From: Chrysaora quinquecirrha
Lineage: Eukaryota; Cnidaria; Scyphozoa; Semaeostomeae; Pelagiidae
DNA: 64,000 bases
Assembly: GCA_014526335.1 (NCBI GenBank)
Contig: JACTAT010000060.1
Span: 1,326,218 to 1,390,217 of the forward strand
Direction of reading: 5' to 3'
Under the pieces are notes generated by a model. It saw only the letters and a program-made list of their open reading frames with translations. It was not told where the DNA came from and did no database searches. Positions 1 through 34,600 of this stretch are shown here, one piece after another; positions within the stretch are counted from its first letter, which is position 1, and each line of letters begins with the position of its first letter. The position numbers were made by a program, and so were the translations under genes.

Positions 1-128
1 AAGAAAGCGTATAAGCTTGGTTGTTTGACTTCTTAGTTGCTTACAATAATTCAAATGAGCCTTCAAGTTGCTTAATGTTAAGGTCAGTTCAGCCCTAGTT
101 GATTATTGAGCGGTTGCTTATTAGTGTA
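1..128. mobile_element. MITE family C copy cut by the window edge
   Basis: The reverse complement is about 90% or more identical to 2020-2160 and ends at GTTGCTTATTAGTGTA. Together the two copies form an inverted pair around 129-2019. Confidence 0.72.
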
Positions 129-255
129 ATTTACGACATAAATTAAATTAATCTCAAGCTTGGCGGAAAAGGCGAAAAACTTTAGCGTTCTCTCCCCTGC
201 ACAAAAATTCATTTACATCCTAACTAAATGGAACCTTCCTTCCTAAGTCTCCGTC

Positions 256-931
256 TAAATGATCAAACATTGTTGGTCCAACATTTGCAATTTGCTTTAC
301 AAGCAATGTTTGGCCGTTTGGTTACATCACAAAACATTGCTTGACAAGGAAAATAATCTCAATTTGTTGTACCATGTTTTTGAAAAATTTCAAAGACATT
401 TTCTACCTGTTACGAGAAAAACGATGTACACGCTTTTTTTTTTATAAGGAACCACTTTATAAGGAACCTACATGTAGAAGGCCCGAAAATTTAAAGAACT
501 TATACTACTAAAGAGAAAATCATTAAGGAACTTTTGAATGTTGAATACTTTTATCACTGCTAATAATCAAGAATTAGAAAGCCGGTTCCATTCATTTGCA
601 ATCGTAAATCACATAAATTGCACGTTAAGCATGTACAATGTTTCTTTGAGTAGTCTCGAGCTTTGCTCACATGCAAATGTCTCTCTTTTGTTGTTAAGAC
701 CACTGTATGTGCACTTAAAATTAAGGAACTATTAAGGAACTTTTGGAACTACAATTGCCTCAAAAGAGGCCCAAAGATAAGGAACTTTAAGAACTAGGCC
801 TTGAGGTAGGTTCCTTATAAAAAAAAGCGTGTATTACAAGCAATGTTTTGCGATTGACCAAAGGAGACATTTAGTTTGACAAGCAAACTGAAAATGTTTG
901 ACAAACAATGTTTGATCGTTTGGCCAGGGCC
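256..931. mobile_element. MITE family D (word CAAACATTG), split by family A
   Basis: The word CAAACATTG/CAATGTTTG is scattered in both orientations, and the right end reads GATCGTTTGGCCAGGGCC. Family A has inserted at 427-833. The consensus ends elsewhere are GGCCCTGGCCAAACGATC and its mirror. Confidence 0.75.
427..833. mobile_element. MITE family A (word AAGGAAC), inserted in a family D copy
   Basis: The inverted ends are TACACGCTTTTTTTTTTATAAG and its mirror (TTATAAAAAAAAGCGTGTA). The body contains many copies of AAGGAACT/AGTTCCTT. It interrupts a family D element, whose two halves lie at 256-426 and 834-931. Comparison with intact D copies suggests a TA target duplication, as in Tc1/mariner-type elements. 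There is no coding capacity. Confidence 0.8.
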
Positions 932-1080
932 TAAATTTTTTCAAACTCCTTAGCCAATTTTCTAAATTATGCCTTTGAAGGCCTTGGAAACGAGGGCCTT
1001 AACGCTACCAACAAAAATTTGCCGGCGTTTGGGTGACCTTTAGCAGCAAGCAAAAAAGTCTGCTAAATTCTGAACGAATG

Positions 1081-1205
1081 GCAATTAACTCGTTGGGAAT
1101 CTCGTGCACCCTTGCCGCAAATTCTATTGATTTCACGGAAATCCCTTTGCAATCTTTTCTTTTCTAGAGGAATCTCGTACACCATTTGTAGAGTCAAATG
1201 CTCGG
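1081..1205. repeat. Element fragment shared with 29290-29420
   Basis: TTGGGAATCTCGTGCACCCT TGCCGCAAATTCTATTGATT and ATCTCGTACACC match the sequence at 29300-29400. The word ATCTCGTACACC resembles another word-repeat family. The rest of 129-2019 shows no gene. Confidence 0.5.
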
Positions 1206-2019
1206 TTCCATCAAATTGCTTATTTTTTTAATATTTTCAATTTTAGCTGTAGTGTATTATTTAACCTGTTTTAAACTAAGTTTAATAGATTAGACGTTAT
1301 TTTTATGTCCGAAGGACATAATGAGAGGGTGTTCATGGAACGCATGTATAGCTATATATATATATGTTTTATTTTATGACGACACTGATTCTGCTTGTGA
1401 TACAAAGTGTAGCAAGTCAAAATTTTTAAGGAAATTTAATATATAAAGGTTTATATAAAATTAACATATCAAATTTAATATATTATTAATCTACACATGC
1501 ACGTCAAGAGATAAACTGAAATTTAATCAGTAACTCTCTAAAGGGTCTAAAAAAGTTAACTGAAAAAATGCTAGTGTTATTTTAGCCTGAAAATGGGCAA
1601 AAATTCACGACCACAATCGTCAGTTTGAAATCAACTGGTTAGTTCTCATAAAAAAGATAATCTTATAATTTGCCAATAACTACGTTTCTTAACTTTGTCA
1701 TCTCGAAAATTAGAACTAAATTTGCAGTACAGCAATGAAATAACAGAACTCGACAAAAAAGAACAAAAATCCAACAAAAATCCGTGAAATTTTCACTCAA
1801 AGAGTATCACTTACATATGTTATTATATTGTATCAAGTTTCGTCCATAATTTTCATTTAAATAAAATCTGTAATCCATTACAAAGTTGCAAAATTGCGTG
1901 GCTTTTTAATTTGTCAAGCAAAAGCACAAACAAAATGATTAAAAGCAAGAATCCCTATTTCCTTATTACCTTAATCCCACAAAAACGTCAGCCCCTTAGC
2001 CCTCAACCCCACTTTGTCA

Positions 2020-2408
2020 TACACTTTTTTTTAATAAGCAACCGCTCAATAATCAACTAGGGCTGAACTGACCTTAACATTAAGCAACTTGAGGGCTCAA
2101 TTGAATTACTGTAAGCAACAAAGAAGTTAAACAACCAAGCTTATACTCTTTCTTATAGTTAAGAAATTGTTCGATCTTATGTTTTGCATGTTGAAGTTTG
2201 TTAATAGCTAACGTTTTTCCACTTACTGTCTCCCAAAAGTTGTGTTGTAGGACTGACAGTTGACGATTTTGACACGCGAAGTCAGGGGTGGTTGTTAGAT
2301 ACAAATAATGTTAAGCAACTTTTAAGCAACTTTGAGGGCTGAAATGTCCAAAATTTTAAGCAATTTTGAGGGCTGGACGAAAGTCAAGTTGCTTATTAAA
2401 AAAGTGTA
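2020..2408. mobile_element. MITE family C (word AAGCAAC)
   Basis: The ends are TACACTTTTTTTTAATAAGCAAC and GTTGCTTATTAAAAAAGTGTA. AAGCAAC(TT) and GAGGGCTG are repeated inside. Same length and layout as families A and B. Its first 140 bp is repeated in inverse orientation at 1-128. Confidence 0.78.
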
Positions 2409-3049
2409 CTGTAAACCAATCAAATGTAGCAAGGAAAAGACGGGACTAAATCTTTCTGGTTTTGCACCAATTTCAGCCTATTTACCACCAAAAAGGTCGT
2501 GTCGAAGCCTGTACGCCTGTACTTCAGTCCACCCACCTACTAACCGTTGGGTGAACTGAACTACAATTGCAGTCAAAAGAGGAAAAAAAGGAGAAAGAAA
2601 AACGAACTCATCGTTTCCTCCTTTGAGGTAGGTTCCAGACTAGACTAGACTGATGGGCAGTGCGTCGCAACCAGAATTCTGAGATATTTAAAAGATACAG
2701 TAGTAGTGTCTAAAAAAAATCAGTTGATTCAAAGCTTTTGATTCAACGCTTTTTACCCCCTGCACCGTACATAATTCCCAATTGCAAGTGGAGATGAAAA
2801 GAAACATTTTCCGGGGGTCTTTTAACTCAGTATTTTGATTCAAGAGAAAGCATTGAAAAATTTAAACAGTTACGTCCCCCGTTTGGATTCAAGCAACCAA
2901 TTTAAGATAACAAGACACTACATGAAGGTTAGTTGAAGATGCTACCCTCCAGTGGGCAACATCTTCAACAATTCATCAATCGAGAAGTCAATCATTGCAA
3001 CACTTCCACCCTGTAACATCCATAAAAACCATTGACAAACCACTGCAAA

Positions 3050-3655
3050 CTTGTGGCTTTCAGGGGTCTGCTAGTCTCTAACGTTCAAGGGGCTGGTGGC
3101 TGGTCTATCAAGGAAACACATTTGACCCATGCGTGACCAAGCTGTTAATAGGATTTCGACAGAAAATAGAATTGATTGGCTTAAAAGTCACGGCTCTTTT
3201 GTCAAAATGTCAGCCTCTTTTTCGATGGTCCAATGGAGGAAAAGTGAGGCTCATCAACAAACTACGTCATAATTGAAAACGAAATCGATTGATTTTCCGA
3301 TGGTGATAGATTGTCAGACAGTTAGGTTTAGATGTGATACGCCGGGCTGTCCAGAGGCGGCTCCCGTGGTTGTGTAATCGTACCGGGCCTTAGGAGGTTT
3401 TAGGGGGAAGCATTAAAAGGATTTTAAATTATGCTGGTCCTTTTACAGCCCGGCCCCGGACCTCTAAACCCCGTCCGACCCCTTTGTCGACGGTACTGTG
3501 GGTGCGGGTGCTATTTAGAGGGACAGGATCAAACGCCCCAATTTTCAGACTGCCCAGGGGGGCATTTGAAAAACGAAAACTTTGTACAGGGGGCTAATTC
3601 GAGATCATGTTCAGTACCCTAAAAACGCACAAATATTTATTTGTTAGAAGATCAA
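3050..3655. other. No gene seen
   Basis: GC-richer than the surroundings, with an open frame (3431-3622) rich in Pro/Cys that lacks any recognisable feature. Probably within, or downstream of, the E-protein gene. The same holds for 2640-3050. Confidence 0.4.
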
Positions 3656-3659
3656 CTTA

Positions 3660-3850
3660 TGTTTTCAGAAGGTGAAGGTGAAATGGTTTTTTAGCGCCAG
3701 TCGCAAGGATCTCATTAGTAGAGACCTCAACCCTGAATGTGATGCTACAGTACCGTGGTTGGACTCGAACCCTGACCACACTGAGCGCCTGGCACCATGA
3801 GTCAGCTGGACTACACCACAATGCCACAGCACCTTCAGAAGCTGTTTGGG
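3660..3850 (-). mobile_element. tRNA-derived SINE family 1, copy 1
   Basis: On the minus strand: GCTGTGGCATTGTGGTGTAG TCCAGCTGACTCATGG (box A type TGGTGTAGTCCAGC), then box B GGTTCGAGTCC, and a tail ending in ACTGGCGCTAAAA..CACCTTCACC. The same structure recurs at 8585, 17985, 30625, 37633 and 49385. Confidence 0.78.
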
Positions 3851-4394
3851 CTTGTGACTGGAGAGTGCAAAGGTTTTCATACCCCAAAAGTAAAGGAAGC
3901 ATTGACAAAGGAGGCTTTGCTGATCCTGGGCCCCAAATCATCTATAACTCACGAATCATCCCCCCGACAGCGACCCCAAACCCCAACAATTAATCTGTCT
4001 GGTCGGAAGACTGGAAGACTGTGTTGGTACTTAAGCTAATTTAAGTGGTTTTTCATTAGCTATTGACCTTATGTGTTATCTACTTGACCCTTCAAAGAAC
4101 AGGAAATAGCTAATTGGCCTGACAAAACCACACGGGTATAATCTAAAGAGCAGAGAGTGGGATCCTAGGACTGAAAGTTATTATGAGCGAAAGAGACTGA
4201 CGATTTTCGTAGAGATCTTCTTAAACCCCCATTTTCTCAAGGTCTAGGATCAATATTGCAGTTCGTCCAAATTTGATGAGAGACTGTTTAAGGGCAAGAA
4301 ATCTTTGTTTTTAACGCAGGTCAGGAGTTCTAACAGTGGTGATGTGGGCCTGCATCTTGTGCCTCAGGCTGACATTCTAGAACAAATATCCCGG

Positions 4395-4545
4395 GCACTC
4401 ATTTACCGACTTCGGGAGGATGGACAGCTGAGTTGGATGGAGGTTTGTAGAAAGTGGCCTCGTCGAGAGGTTCGAACCCACAACCCGTCGATAGTGAGCT
4501 GAAGGACCTGACCACTGCGCCACACCGCTTCTTGCCTATGTTTCT
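4395..4545 (-). mobile_element. tRNA-like SINE family 3
   Basis: Minus strand GCGGTGTGGCGCAGTGGTCA GG (box A) and GTGGGTTCGAACCTCTCGAC (box B) with tRNA-like spacing, followed by a non-tRNA body. A single copy here. It is not a functional tRNA, because the acceptor ends do not pair well. Confidence 0.55.
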
Positions 4546-4871
4546 GAAGGCGAGCACCAAGGCTCCATCGTTCGCTGTTCCCTCCCAACATGGCCGCTAA
4601 AAAAACCACCCTTGGCTCGTCAAAGTACGTATCAGGCAAAACCGGAATCGAGGCCATGAGTTACACCTCACAGTGTCACGTAATCCGTGATAATTGATAG
4701 GAAACAGATTTGCCCTGATTTGCGGAGCAGAGCTCCTTCACAGTGGTGGCAATAAATCCCTACCGTGTTACTATGTTTCTCAGTGTCCCCCAAGATTCAT
4801 TCCCTTGTCTCCAGACCTTTATGAGGTGCATTAGGCCCCGTTATTCTATAAAATTAGCAATCGGAGGACCG

Positions 4872-5009
4872 TGATGATGGAGACTAAGGAGAATCCAGGG
4901 GTAGAAGGAAATAACTCAGCTTTACCTCCTGCTAAAGATATCAGTTCCGACGTTTTAGCACCAGATCATGCTGACCCGATACTGAATTTCAGGGGTAAAC
5001 GAGTTTGAC
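4872..5009 (+). other. Small open frame of unknown meaning (45 codons)
   Basis: ATGATGGAGACTAAGG opens MMETKENPGVEGNNSALPPA and ends PILNFRGKRV-stop. The composition (balanced, few rare residues) is more protein-like than the surrounding shadows. It lies antisense in the E-protein gene, 65 bp left of exon 8. No homologue is recognised; it may be the start of a transposon protein or chance. Confidence 0.25.
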
Positions 5010-5073
5010 AACCAGAATCAAAACGGGCGATTCAGAAGACAATAACAAAAGGCTAAATAATACGAACACTCAC

Positions 5074-27671
<22,598 letters not shown>

Positions 27672-27805
27672 TTTCGTTGAGGTTTTCCAGAATTAATCTG
27701 TCAAATTTCTCAGCGGGTTTTTGTCGTGATGAAAGCCAGAATTCTACCCAAAATATCGCCCCTTTCTTCAGTCCTCCTCGTTCGACGCCTAGTTTTTACT
27801 CACCA

Positions 27806-28450
27806 TAATTCCTTGGGTCTTCCCTTCGCGATTTTAAATTTTCAAAGATTTTTACAGCATGTGGTATTGAGTATTTTTTTCAAATAATATCGTTTGATTA
27901 TCAATCGCAGTTTAAAAATAAAAGAAATTTTCCAAATCGATGAATTCTTTTGATCTTTGAGAAGTTTTGAATTATCCTGCGCGTGGCGTAAGAACACTTA
28001 TTCAACCATCATGAAAATAACGCGCAGGTAGGATTCTCTAAAACGGCCTGGGACTCAGTTAAATCCTATTGTTTTCAATATGCGGAAGAAACAATAAAAC
28101 GACGCGATTTCAGCCAATCAGCATCAACCACCATTTGAGATTTCTCTCTTTTAATATTGCTATTGTTCTAGAACAATAACAAAGCATGATCGACATTCGA
28201 AATTCTAGCCAATCATAGTGCAGTATAACATGCGATTACCCTTAATAAAACCTCATTTGTTTTCTGTATTATTCATGAAACAATAGATCAGTACTTGTTG
28301 CTTGAATTTGATTGGTTCGCAGGCCCTCGCTGTTTTTTTGTCGTCGAATCTTTGATGGATTCGAATCCCATTCGATTCTATTGTTTTCAAAGAACAAAAA
28401 GCGCATGCGAGAACAATAGTAGCACGTTTTTTGTACGCAACATGGCCTTT
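27806..28450 (-). promoter_or_regulatory. Presumed E-protein promoter region with ACAAT and CCAAT motifs
   Basis: Upstream of the first E-protein exon, ACAATA motifs (SOX/SRY-like core AACAAT) recur about seven times between 28064 and 28415, including a palindromic pair (CTATTGTTCTAGAACAATA) near 28160. CCAAT boxes occur near 28117, 28210 and (inverted) 28309. These could be promoter elements or the repeated word of an old transposable element. The start site is not visible. Confidence 0.35.
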
Positions 28451-28661
28451 TGTTCGATCATGCCCAAAGGGACAACTTATCACGTATGATGTTGACTTTT
28501 TGTAAATAAAGAGGTGCAAGATTTCCTTATTTTTTGCCACTGTTGTTAATGTTGTTAAAAGTTTTTCTTCGTGAACATGCGTATCATCGATTCATTTCAT
28601 TTGTTACATTTTGTCAGGGGGTAACCTAATGCTTTTACGGGATTCGGTCCCCGTTGTCACG

Positions 28662-29042
28662 TACACCTTTTTGAAGAATACAAGTTTTTTATAAGGAACA
28701 CCTTTATAAGGAACTCGAGGCTGAAAATTCCCAAAAATTAAGGAACTTTAGGGAACTATCGAGGCTGGGGTGAAAAACTAAGAATAATTTTTTCAAGAAC
28801 AAGACGATTTGTGTAAAAAAATAGCAGAATTAACAATGTATTTCCCATCGTTCTTCCAGAAAAGACTCCATTTATATTTAAAGTTAGAAAATAAAACAAG
28901 TTTATACTAATTTGCTGTAAAAATTAGTATTCAAATATATCTCACGAAAAGGAACAGCATAAGGAGCTTCAGGCTCATTTGTTGTAAAATTAAGGACTCC
29001 AGCCTCAACTCAGAGTTAAGGTTCCTTATAAAAAAACGTGTA
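28662..29042. mobile_element. MITE family A, subtype with GAGGCTG
   Basis: The ends are TACAC..TTTTTTATAAGGAAC and its mirror ending AAAAAACGTGTA. Besides AAGGAAC the body repeats GAGGCTG/CAGCCTC. It shares the subtype with the copies at 37709-38003 and 60221-60306. Confidence 0.75.
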
Positions 29043-29440
29043 AATGGCCCCTCAGGTCCCCACCTTAGATATAGAGTAATAAGGCTCCAGGCATTTCACT
29101 CCTCAAAAAGGCGAACGAGATTCCTAGTGAAACAAAAGGATTCTTACAAGCTACAAGATTCCCTTCCTACGAAAACATAGACATTCCAGCGTTCCAGCTG
29201 AGTGTGTACGAGATACCAAGGAGTGAATTGCCCCTCGGCTCCGAAGGCACGACTTACATACATGATACTGTGATGTATTAAGTTTTTAAAGGGGCAATAC
29301 ACCCCTTGGGAATCTTGTACACCCTTGCCGCAAATTCTATTGATTTCAAAAAAATCCCTTTGAAATTCTTTTTTTCAACAGGTATCTCTCGTACGCCTTT
29401 TTGGAGAGTAAAATGCCTCTCAACGTTTTCAGTCCACGTA
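29040..29440. repeat. ATCTCGTACGCC word-repeat region
   Basis: CGAGATTCC, TACAAGATTCCC, TACGAGATACC, AATCTTGTACACC and ATCTCTCGTACGCC recur; AGGCATTTCACTCC is mirrored by GGAGTGAATTGCC. Intergenic. Confidence 0.45.
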
Positions 29441-29875
29441 AAATCAATATTACTTAAGCTCTAAAAATAAATGCTTTTTCGGCTAAGGTCTGTAAGAGGG
29501 TCTGTACATCAAAAAATCGCTTCTAATTGACTCTATCAACGTGATTTTTATCAAGTAGTTACACCCAAAGAGTCCAAACAACCAAAGGCTAAGCAAAGAA
29601 TCTTGAACATTTAAAAACATCATTTCTCGACTCAGTTCAAAATATTCTTCTTTTGTTGCTTATAATCGGATTTTGGGTAGAAAAAAGGGGCTTATTTTCT
29701 CACCCATTTCATGGAATGTCGGCAATTTGGACCGTGTGATCCGTGCTTAGCGGAGAAAGCGGATCGAGTGGAGAAAACCTTTGGAGAGAACGATGTTTTA
29801 ATTCGAGTTTTATCTTATGAAAGAACGGCTAGAGGTCAAAGTGTTGTGTGAAATCAAAATCTTATTTGAGTATTA

Positions 29876-29960
29876 TACCCTCTTTTTTAATAAGCACCTT
29901 GACTCAAAGCCAGTCGTCCAAGTTGCTTGAAATATCTGATATTTCAGCTCTCAAACTTAC
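29876..29960. mobile_element. MITE family C fragment
   Basis: Starts TACCCTCTTTTTTAATAAGCACC and continues with GTCCAAGTTGCTTGAAATATC, as in the 8014 copy. The other end is absent, replaced by the tandem repeat that follows. Confidence 0.5.
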
Positions 29961-30620
29961 TGGCTCGAAATGCACCAATCAAAATTGAATCTATTGTTCA
30001 GAAATAATTTCGATCCTCGCTCCAGGTAATGTCTATGCAAGACAGTGGAAGGATATTATCAGTACCCGGAGTGATCCTTGTCAGTTTCAAAACTTTGTGG
30101 CTCTAATTGCACCAATCACTATTTAGTCTACTGTTCATAAATAATTTTTGATCCTCGCTCCGGGTATGTTTGTGCAGCAGAGAGGTAGCCTGTGTACCAG
30201 ACTCCAAATTTTATAAATTATTTGTTGGTAAGGGTCTGGTACACAGGCTACAGAGAGGAGGGTGTGCAGCACGGTGGAGGATTTTCAAAACAGTGGAGGG
30301 ATAACCTCAGTACCCAGGGTGATCCTTATCAGTTCCAAAACTTTCTGGCTCGAAATGCACCAATCACGATCTAATCCATTGTTTATAAATTCGTTTCGAT
30401 CCTTGTCTGTTCCAAAACTTTCTGGCTCTAAATGCACCAATCACAGTTAAGTCTATTGTTTATAAATTAATTTCGATCTTTTTCAGCTTAAAAACTTTGT
30501 GGCTCGAAATGCACCAATTACAGTTAAGTCTATTGTTTATAAATTATTTTCGATCCCTGTCCGTTCCAAACCTTTGTGGCTCGAATTGCACCAATCATTA
30601 ATGAATTTAAAGCTATTTAG
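29950..30620. repeat. Tandem repeat of about 75-150 bp (GCACCAATCAC)
   Basis: TTCCAAAACTTTCTGGCTCG AAATGCACCAATCAC followed by CTATTGTTTATAAATT and TTTCGATCCT recurs about seven times. No gene; between the two genes. Confidence 0.75.
30185..30251. repeat. Perfect 18-bp inverted repeat
   Basis: GTAGCCTGTGTACCAGAC at 30185-30202 is mirrored exactly at 30234-30251 with a 31-bp AT-rich loop. It is inserted in the tandem repeat and probably represents a small foldback element. Confidence 0.8.
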
Positions 30621-30624
30621 CTAC

Positions 30625-30800
30625 TGATGGTGTATTTAGCGCCAGTCGCTAGGATCTCAGTAGTAGGTTAACTAATCGAGACCTCCACTCGACCCTGACT
30701 GTGACAATACCGTAGCTGGGGCTCAAACCTGGTCCTCGCTGAGCTTCTGGCACCACGAGCCAATTGCATTAGGCAACGATGCCACAGAACTTTCAAATGC
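30625..30800 (-). mobile_element. tRNA-derived SINE family 1, copy 4
   Basis: Tail GCGCCAGTCGCTAGGATCTC first on the plus strand, then a diverged box B (AGGTTTGAGCC on the minus strand) and head. It lies between SIN3 and the E-protein gene. Confidence 0.7.
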
Positions 30801-30998
30801 ACCAAAAATCTCTGTCGAATCAATTTAGAGAGCAAAGAGAGAACTTCAGAAACAAGAGTAAATATAATAGACTGCTGTTTTTCATACAGTAGCTACAGAC
30901 AATTATAAGGCTAAACAAATATTTCAAAATAAACATCCTTCGACTCGACTAACTAAATTTGGAATAGACAATCTCTAATAAACGTTCTTAAATCAGAC

Positions 30999-31193
30999 CC
31001 CGCGTTTACACGAGAGGAACTGGATCGGCTCTGGTCCGATCAAGAGCCAGTTTTGGCTCAAAAATGCCTTCCATTTACATGGGATCTCTTGGATCCGTAC
31101 CTTTACTGGCTCTGTTCAGAAGTAGAGCCAGCTCGTCTCTGGCTTTGTTTATATCTCGTGTAAACGCTTTGGATCGGATCCTAACTGGTACGT
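30999..31193. mobile_element. MITE-like element F (words GGATC, GAGCCAG)
   Basis: Ends GCGTTTACACGAGAGGAACT and CTCGTGTAAACGCTTTGG are inverted. GGATC occurs about seven times and GAGCCAG/CTGGCTC five times. It is the only copy in the window and lies downstream of the SIN3 stop. Confidence 0.6.
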
Positions 31194-31669
31194 ATACGAA
31201 ACGTGACTAAAAGGACTGAAAAAACCTACAAGAACACTTTCTGAAGGGAAATCGAATTTTTCGCTTTAGCCCTCCGCAAGATGCAGCTGTGTTAAATAGG
31301 AAGACGTTTTGAAGGCCATGAGCATAAGGCGCTACGGTACCAAGGTTTCAAGAAAATACAATAGGGCTAGATTCCCGCCAGATTGCAAATTCCGATTCCA
31401 CCACTTTATCAGAATCAAGCAAAATATCCGACCCACATGTGGAGAATTTCAGTGGCACGTCCCTTTTAACTACATAGTATTGAACTTGCTGGTTCTTATT
31501 CAAAGAGGGCAAGATGAACTAAGATCAGCTAGAAAACCCATGAGGGCGAAATCCTCAATCTGTCCCCAAACGAAATTTCCTGTTCAAATAAGGCCATAGG
31601 GAACCCCACACTGTTGGGGTGCATATAACCAATATATCTACATAACCAGATGACAGATCTAAGATAGAT

Positions 31670-34600
31670 CTATTCCAAATATCTTACAGAATAAAGATTA
31701 CATACGAGTCCTCCCTGTTTGAAAGAGTTCTTTATTGTCGTGCAAGGTTTCAAGCCTTCTGTGTTTCCCAACAACCAATCGTCACTCGTTCTTGTCTGTT
31801 CACGTGACACATTATCAGCCAACCATCGATCATGACGAGTTTTGAAGTTGTTGTGGAGTCTGGTGTTGACACGGGGGGTTGCCTAAAAAAGAAAAAAATG
31901 AAGGAATTTTGAAGGAAAGCAAAATTTATATAGGCTCAAATATTAGACCAAAATTGTGTTAGGACTGTCCGAATTAAAAAAATCCTTACTTATAAGGTAA
32001 TTTTCACATCTTAGAGTATTAGAACTTCCTGCCTTGGCCAAACTATTAAACATTGTTTGTCAAACATTTGAAATTTGCTTGTCAAGTAAAATATTAAACC
32101 CGTTTGTCACGCCACAAAACAATGCTCGTCAAACATTTCAAAAATTGCTTCTGAACTTTTCAAAAACTTCGCACAACGAATTCTGCTAATTTATGCTCGT
32201 CAAGCAATTCAAAATCAAAATGTTTGACAAACAATGTTTTATTGTTTGTCAGAGCTTAGGCCCTGGCCGAGCGACCAAACATTGCTGGACCAACATTTTT
32301 AGAATTTCCTTTAAAAGCAATGTTTGACCGTTTGGCTACGTCACAAAACATTGCTTGATAAGGTAGAATTCTCTCGGCAAATTTTCTAAAAATGTTCAAA
32401 AACATTTTCTCCTCAATACAAGCATAAAATGGTTGAACAGCATAGCATAAAATGTTTTGTGACGTGGCAAGACGGTCAAACATTACCTGATAAGCAAATT
32501 TCAAATGTTTGGCAAGCAATCTTTGATAGTTTGGCTAGGGTCTTTTCAATGGAACAATGTTTGATCGTTTGTCAGCCTTGGGCCCTGGCCAAACGATCAA
32601 AAATTTTGGTCAAACATTTGAATTTTGCGTTTGAAGCAATGTTTGACCGTTTGGCAACGTCGCTAAACATTGCTTGACTAGCAGAAAAATTGCTTTGAAC
32701 TTTGGTTCAGCCAAGAGATATGAAACTAACTACATGTAGAATTCAGATCTAGAAGTTTCTCGTCACAAAGAATGACGCAGTCGAATATGGCGTGGACGAT
32801 TATGCCGTGAGCGGAAATGGCGTGAGCATTGAATCGAACGTCTATTGATTGCAGCTCAAGCTTTTAAGGAAGATTTTGGTGAACTTAGGCCATTAATAAC
32901 AGTTTAGTTGTTGGAGCGCTGCGTCATTTACAATAAATAAAATTGATAACTTTTTCTAAGCTGAAGTAAGTCGGCTGAGCCTTTTCTCAAGTCGTAAAGC
33001 TCTTCAGATCCTCAAATCTTCCGAGATTTCGCAATAAAGCAAAGCTTGCTTGAACCGCCCCTATGGGAAACTATTGGAAAGGTTAATACTGGCTACGATT
33101 ATACAGGAGATGTTCAAAACAGAGCCCGGGGGTACTCATTTACTTTCAATACGGGGGGTCCATGCCAATATTTGGGGTCCAAAATCTTAAGCTTATTCAA
33201 TATTTGGGGTCTGTGAATCAGAACATGGACAAAAATTCAATATTTGGGGTCCACAAATCTGAAGGTAGAATCGTGCGATTTGGTACGATTCATTACGACG
33301 ACCCATCCAACTGCCAAGAGCTTATAAATTGTAAATTGTCAAGAAACTGATGGCTAAACCCGAGAAAACATTTTAGGTGTCCAAAAACAGATAGCAATAT
33401 TTCGGGTCTCCAAAACATTAAATTCAATATTTGGGGTCCCCAAAACATTAAATTCAATATTTGGGGTCCCCAAAACATTAGACTCAATACTTAGGGGTCT
33501 GCAAGGAAATAGTGGCATGGACCCCCTCGTATTGAAAGTTCATGAGTATTAAGGATATGGCATATCTTCACAAAAAGTCAAAGGGATAAGGGATAATTTT
33601 GGACAAAATTAAGGGTAAACAGGATTTTTGTGTGAAATTCTAGGATAAAGGAAGAAAACTTATGGGGGATAAGGTGTTAGCAATTCGTGACAAACATACA
33701 ATATATAAAAATATGTAGGGTGCTGAAGAAGGTTCAACATAGCCGAAACACAAAAAGTCGAACAGGAGGAGAATTTTGGGCTGTATGACATGGAGAGTTA
33801 ATCGACGATTTCATAGAGCTATTTAGCTCAGTGGAATCGTTGTTGGCTCTCTGGTCATGCAGACCAGGTTCTAATCCCAGATGTATGGGACTCGTGTAAA
33901 AATACATCCTAGTGTTTGCCATTCATGAAAAATACTTATGTATATAGACAGAGTTTTAATGATAGAAATACAGAAAACATTAACTAGAGCCTCTGTGCTG
34001 AATTGTCGCCCTGAGTTTGAAGGAGTCTGATTCCACTGAACAACTATCTCGTACGCTCACCAGCATAGAGGTCAATGATCATAGCTGGAAGGCTTTTTAG
34101 AGAAGAACATATTTCAAATCTGTGCTTCAGAAGGGATGGCTATAATAGATTACGACTACGGATAGGCTTAGCGTTCGCACCGTAACTGATGAAACCGCTT
34201 GATAGAGAACGGTTAGCCGTACCCGGATGGATACGGTTGGTAAGTTTGTCCCTGTTTGAATCCTGCTGAAAGAAGTTACCGTGCAAACAACCAGAACGCC
34301 CGGAACAGTCCGATCCACGGTGTTAAATGAGGTAAGAAGATAATCTCTACTCACCTTGGTAGCTCTTTGTCGGCTGTTCTTCCTGTACATGAAATCTTCA
34401 GTTCCGGCAACATAAACAATTTTGTACGAATTTACATTAAATTTGCACTCGAGTCGGTCTTCCGTCATGACGTCATCGAATATCTTTTCGCTCTTTTTAG
34501 GTTCAGGGCTGCAATTAAGAGAAATTCAAAACACAAGTGGCATAAAACGGGGGTGTTTGCGCATATCTAACATGAGATACTCTAAAGAAGGGGTGGCAGT

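Noticed and set aside
3660..3850. tRNA gene
   Set aside because: A and B boxes are present but the acceptor ends do not pair and the same unit recurs with a SINE tail; it is a SINE.
31670..31720. GTATGT as a donor ending the last SIN3 exon
   Set aside because: Read-through gives NLYSVRY and a stop matching the family C-terminus, and no further SIN3-like exon was found downstream.
34127..34468. 113-codon minus-strand gene
   Set aside because: The first part is SIN3 exon 32; the remainder lies beyond its GTGAGT donor.
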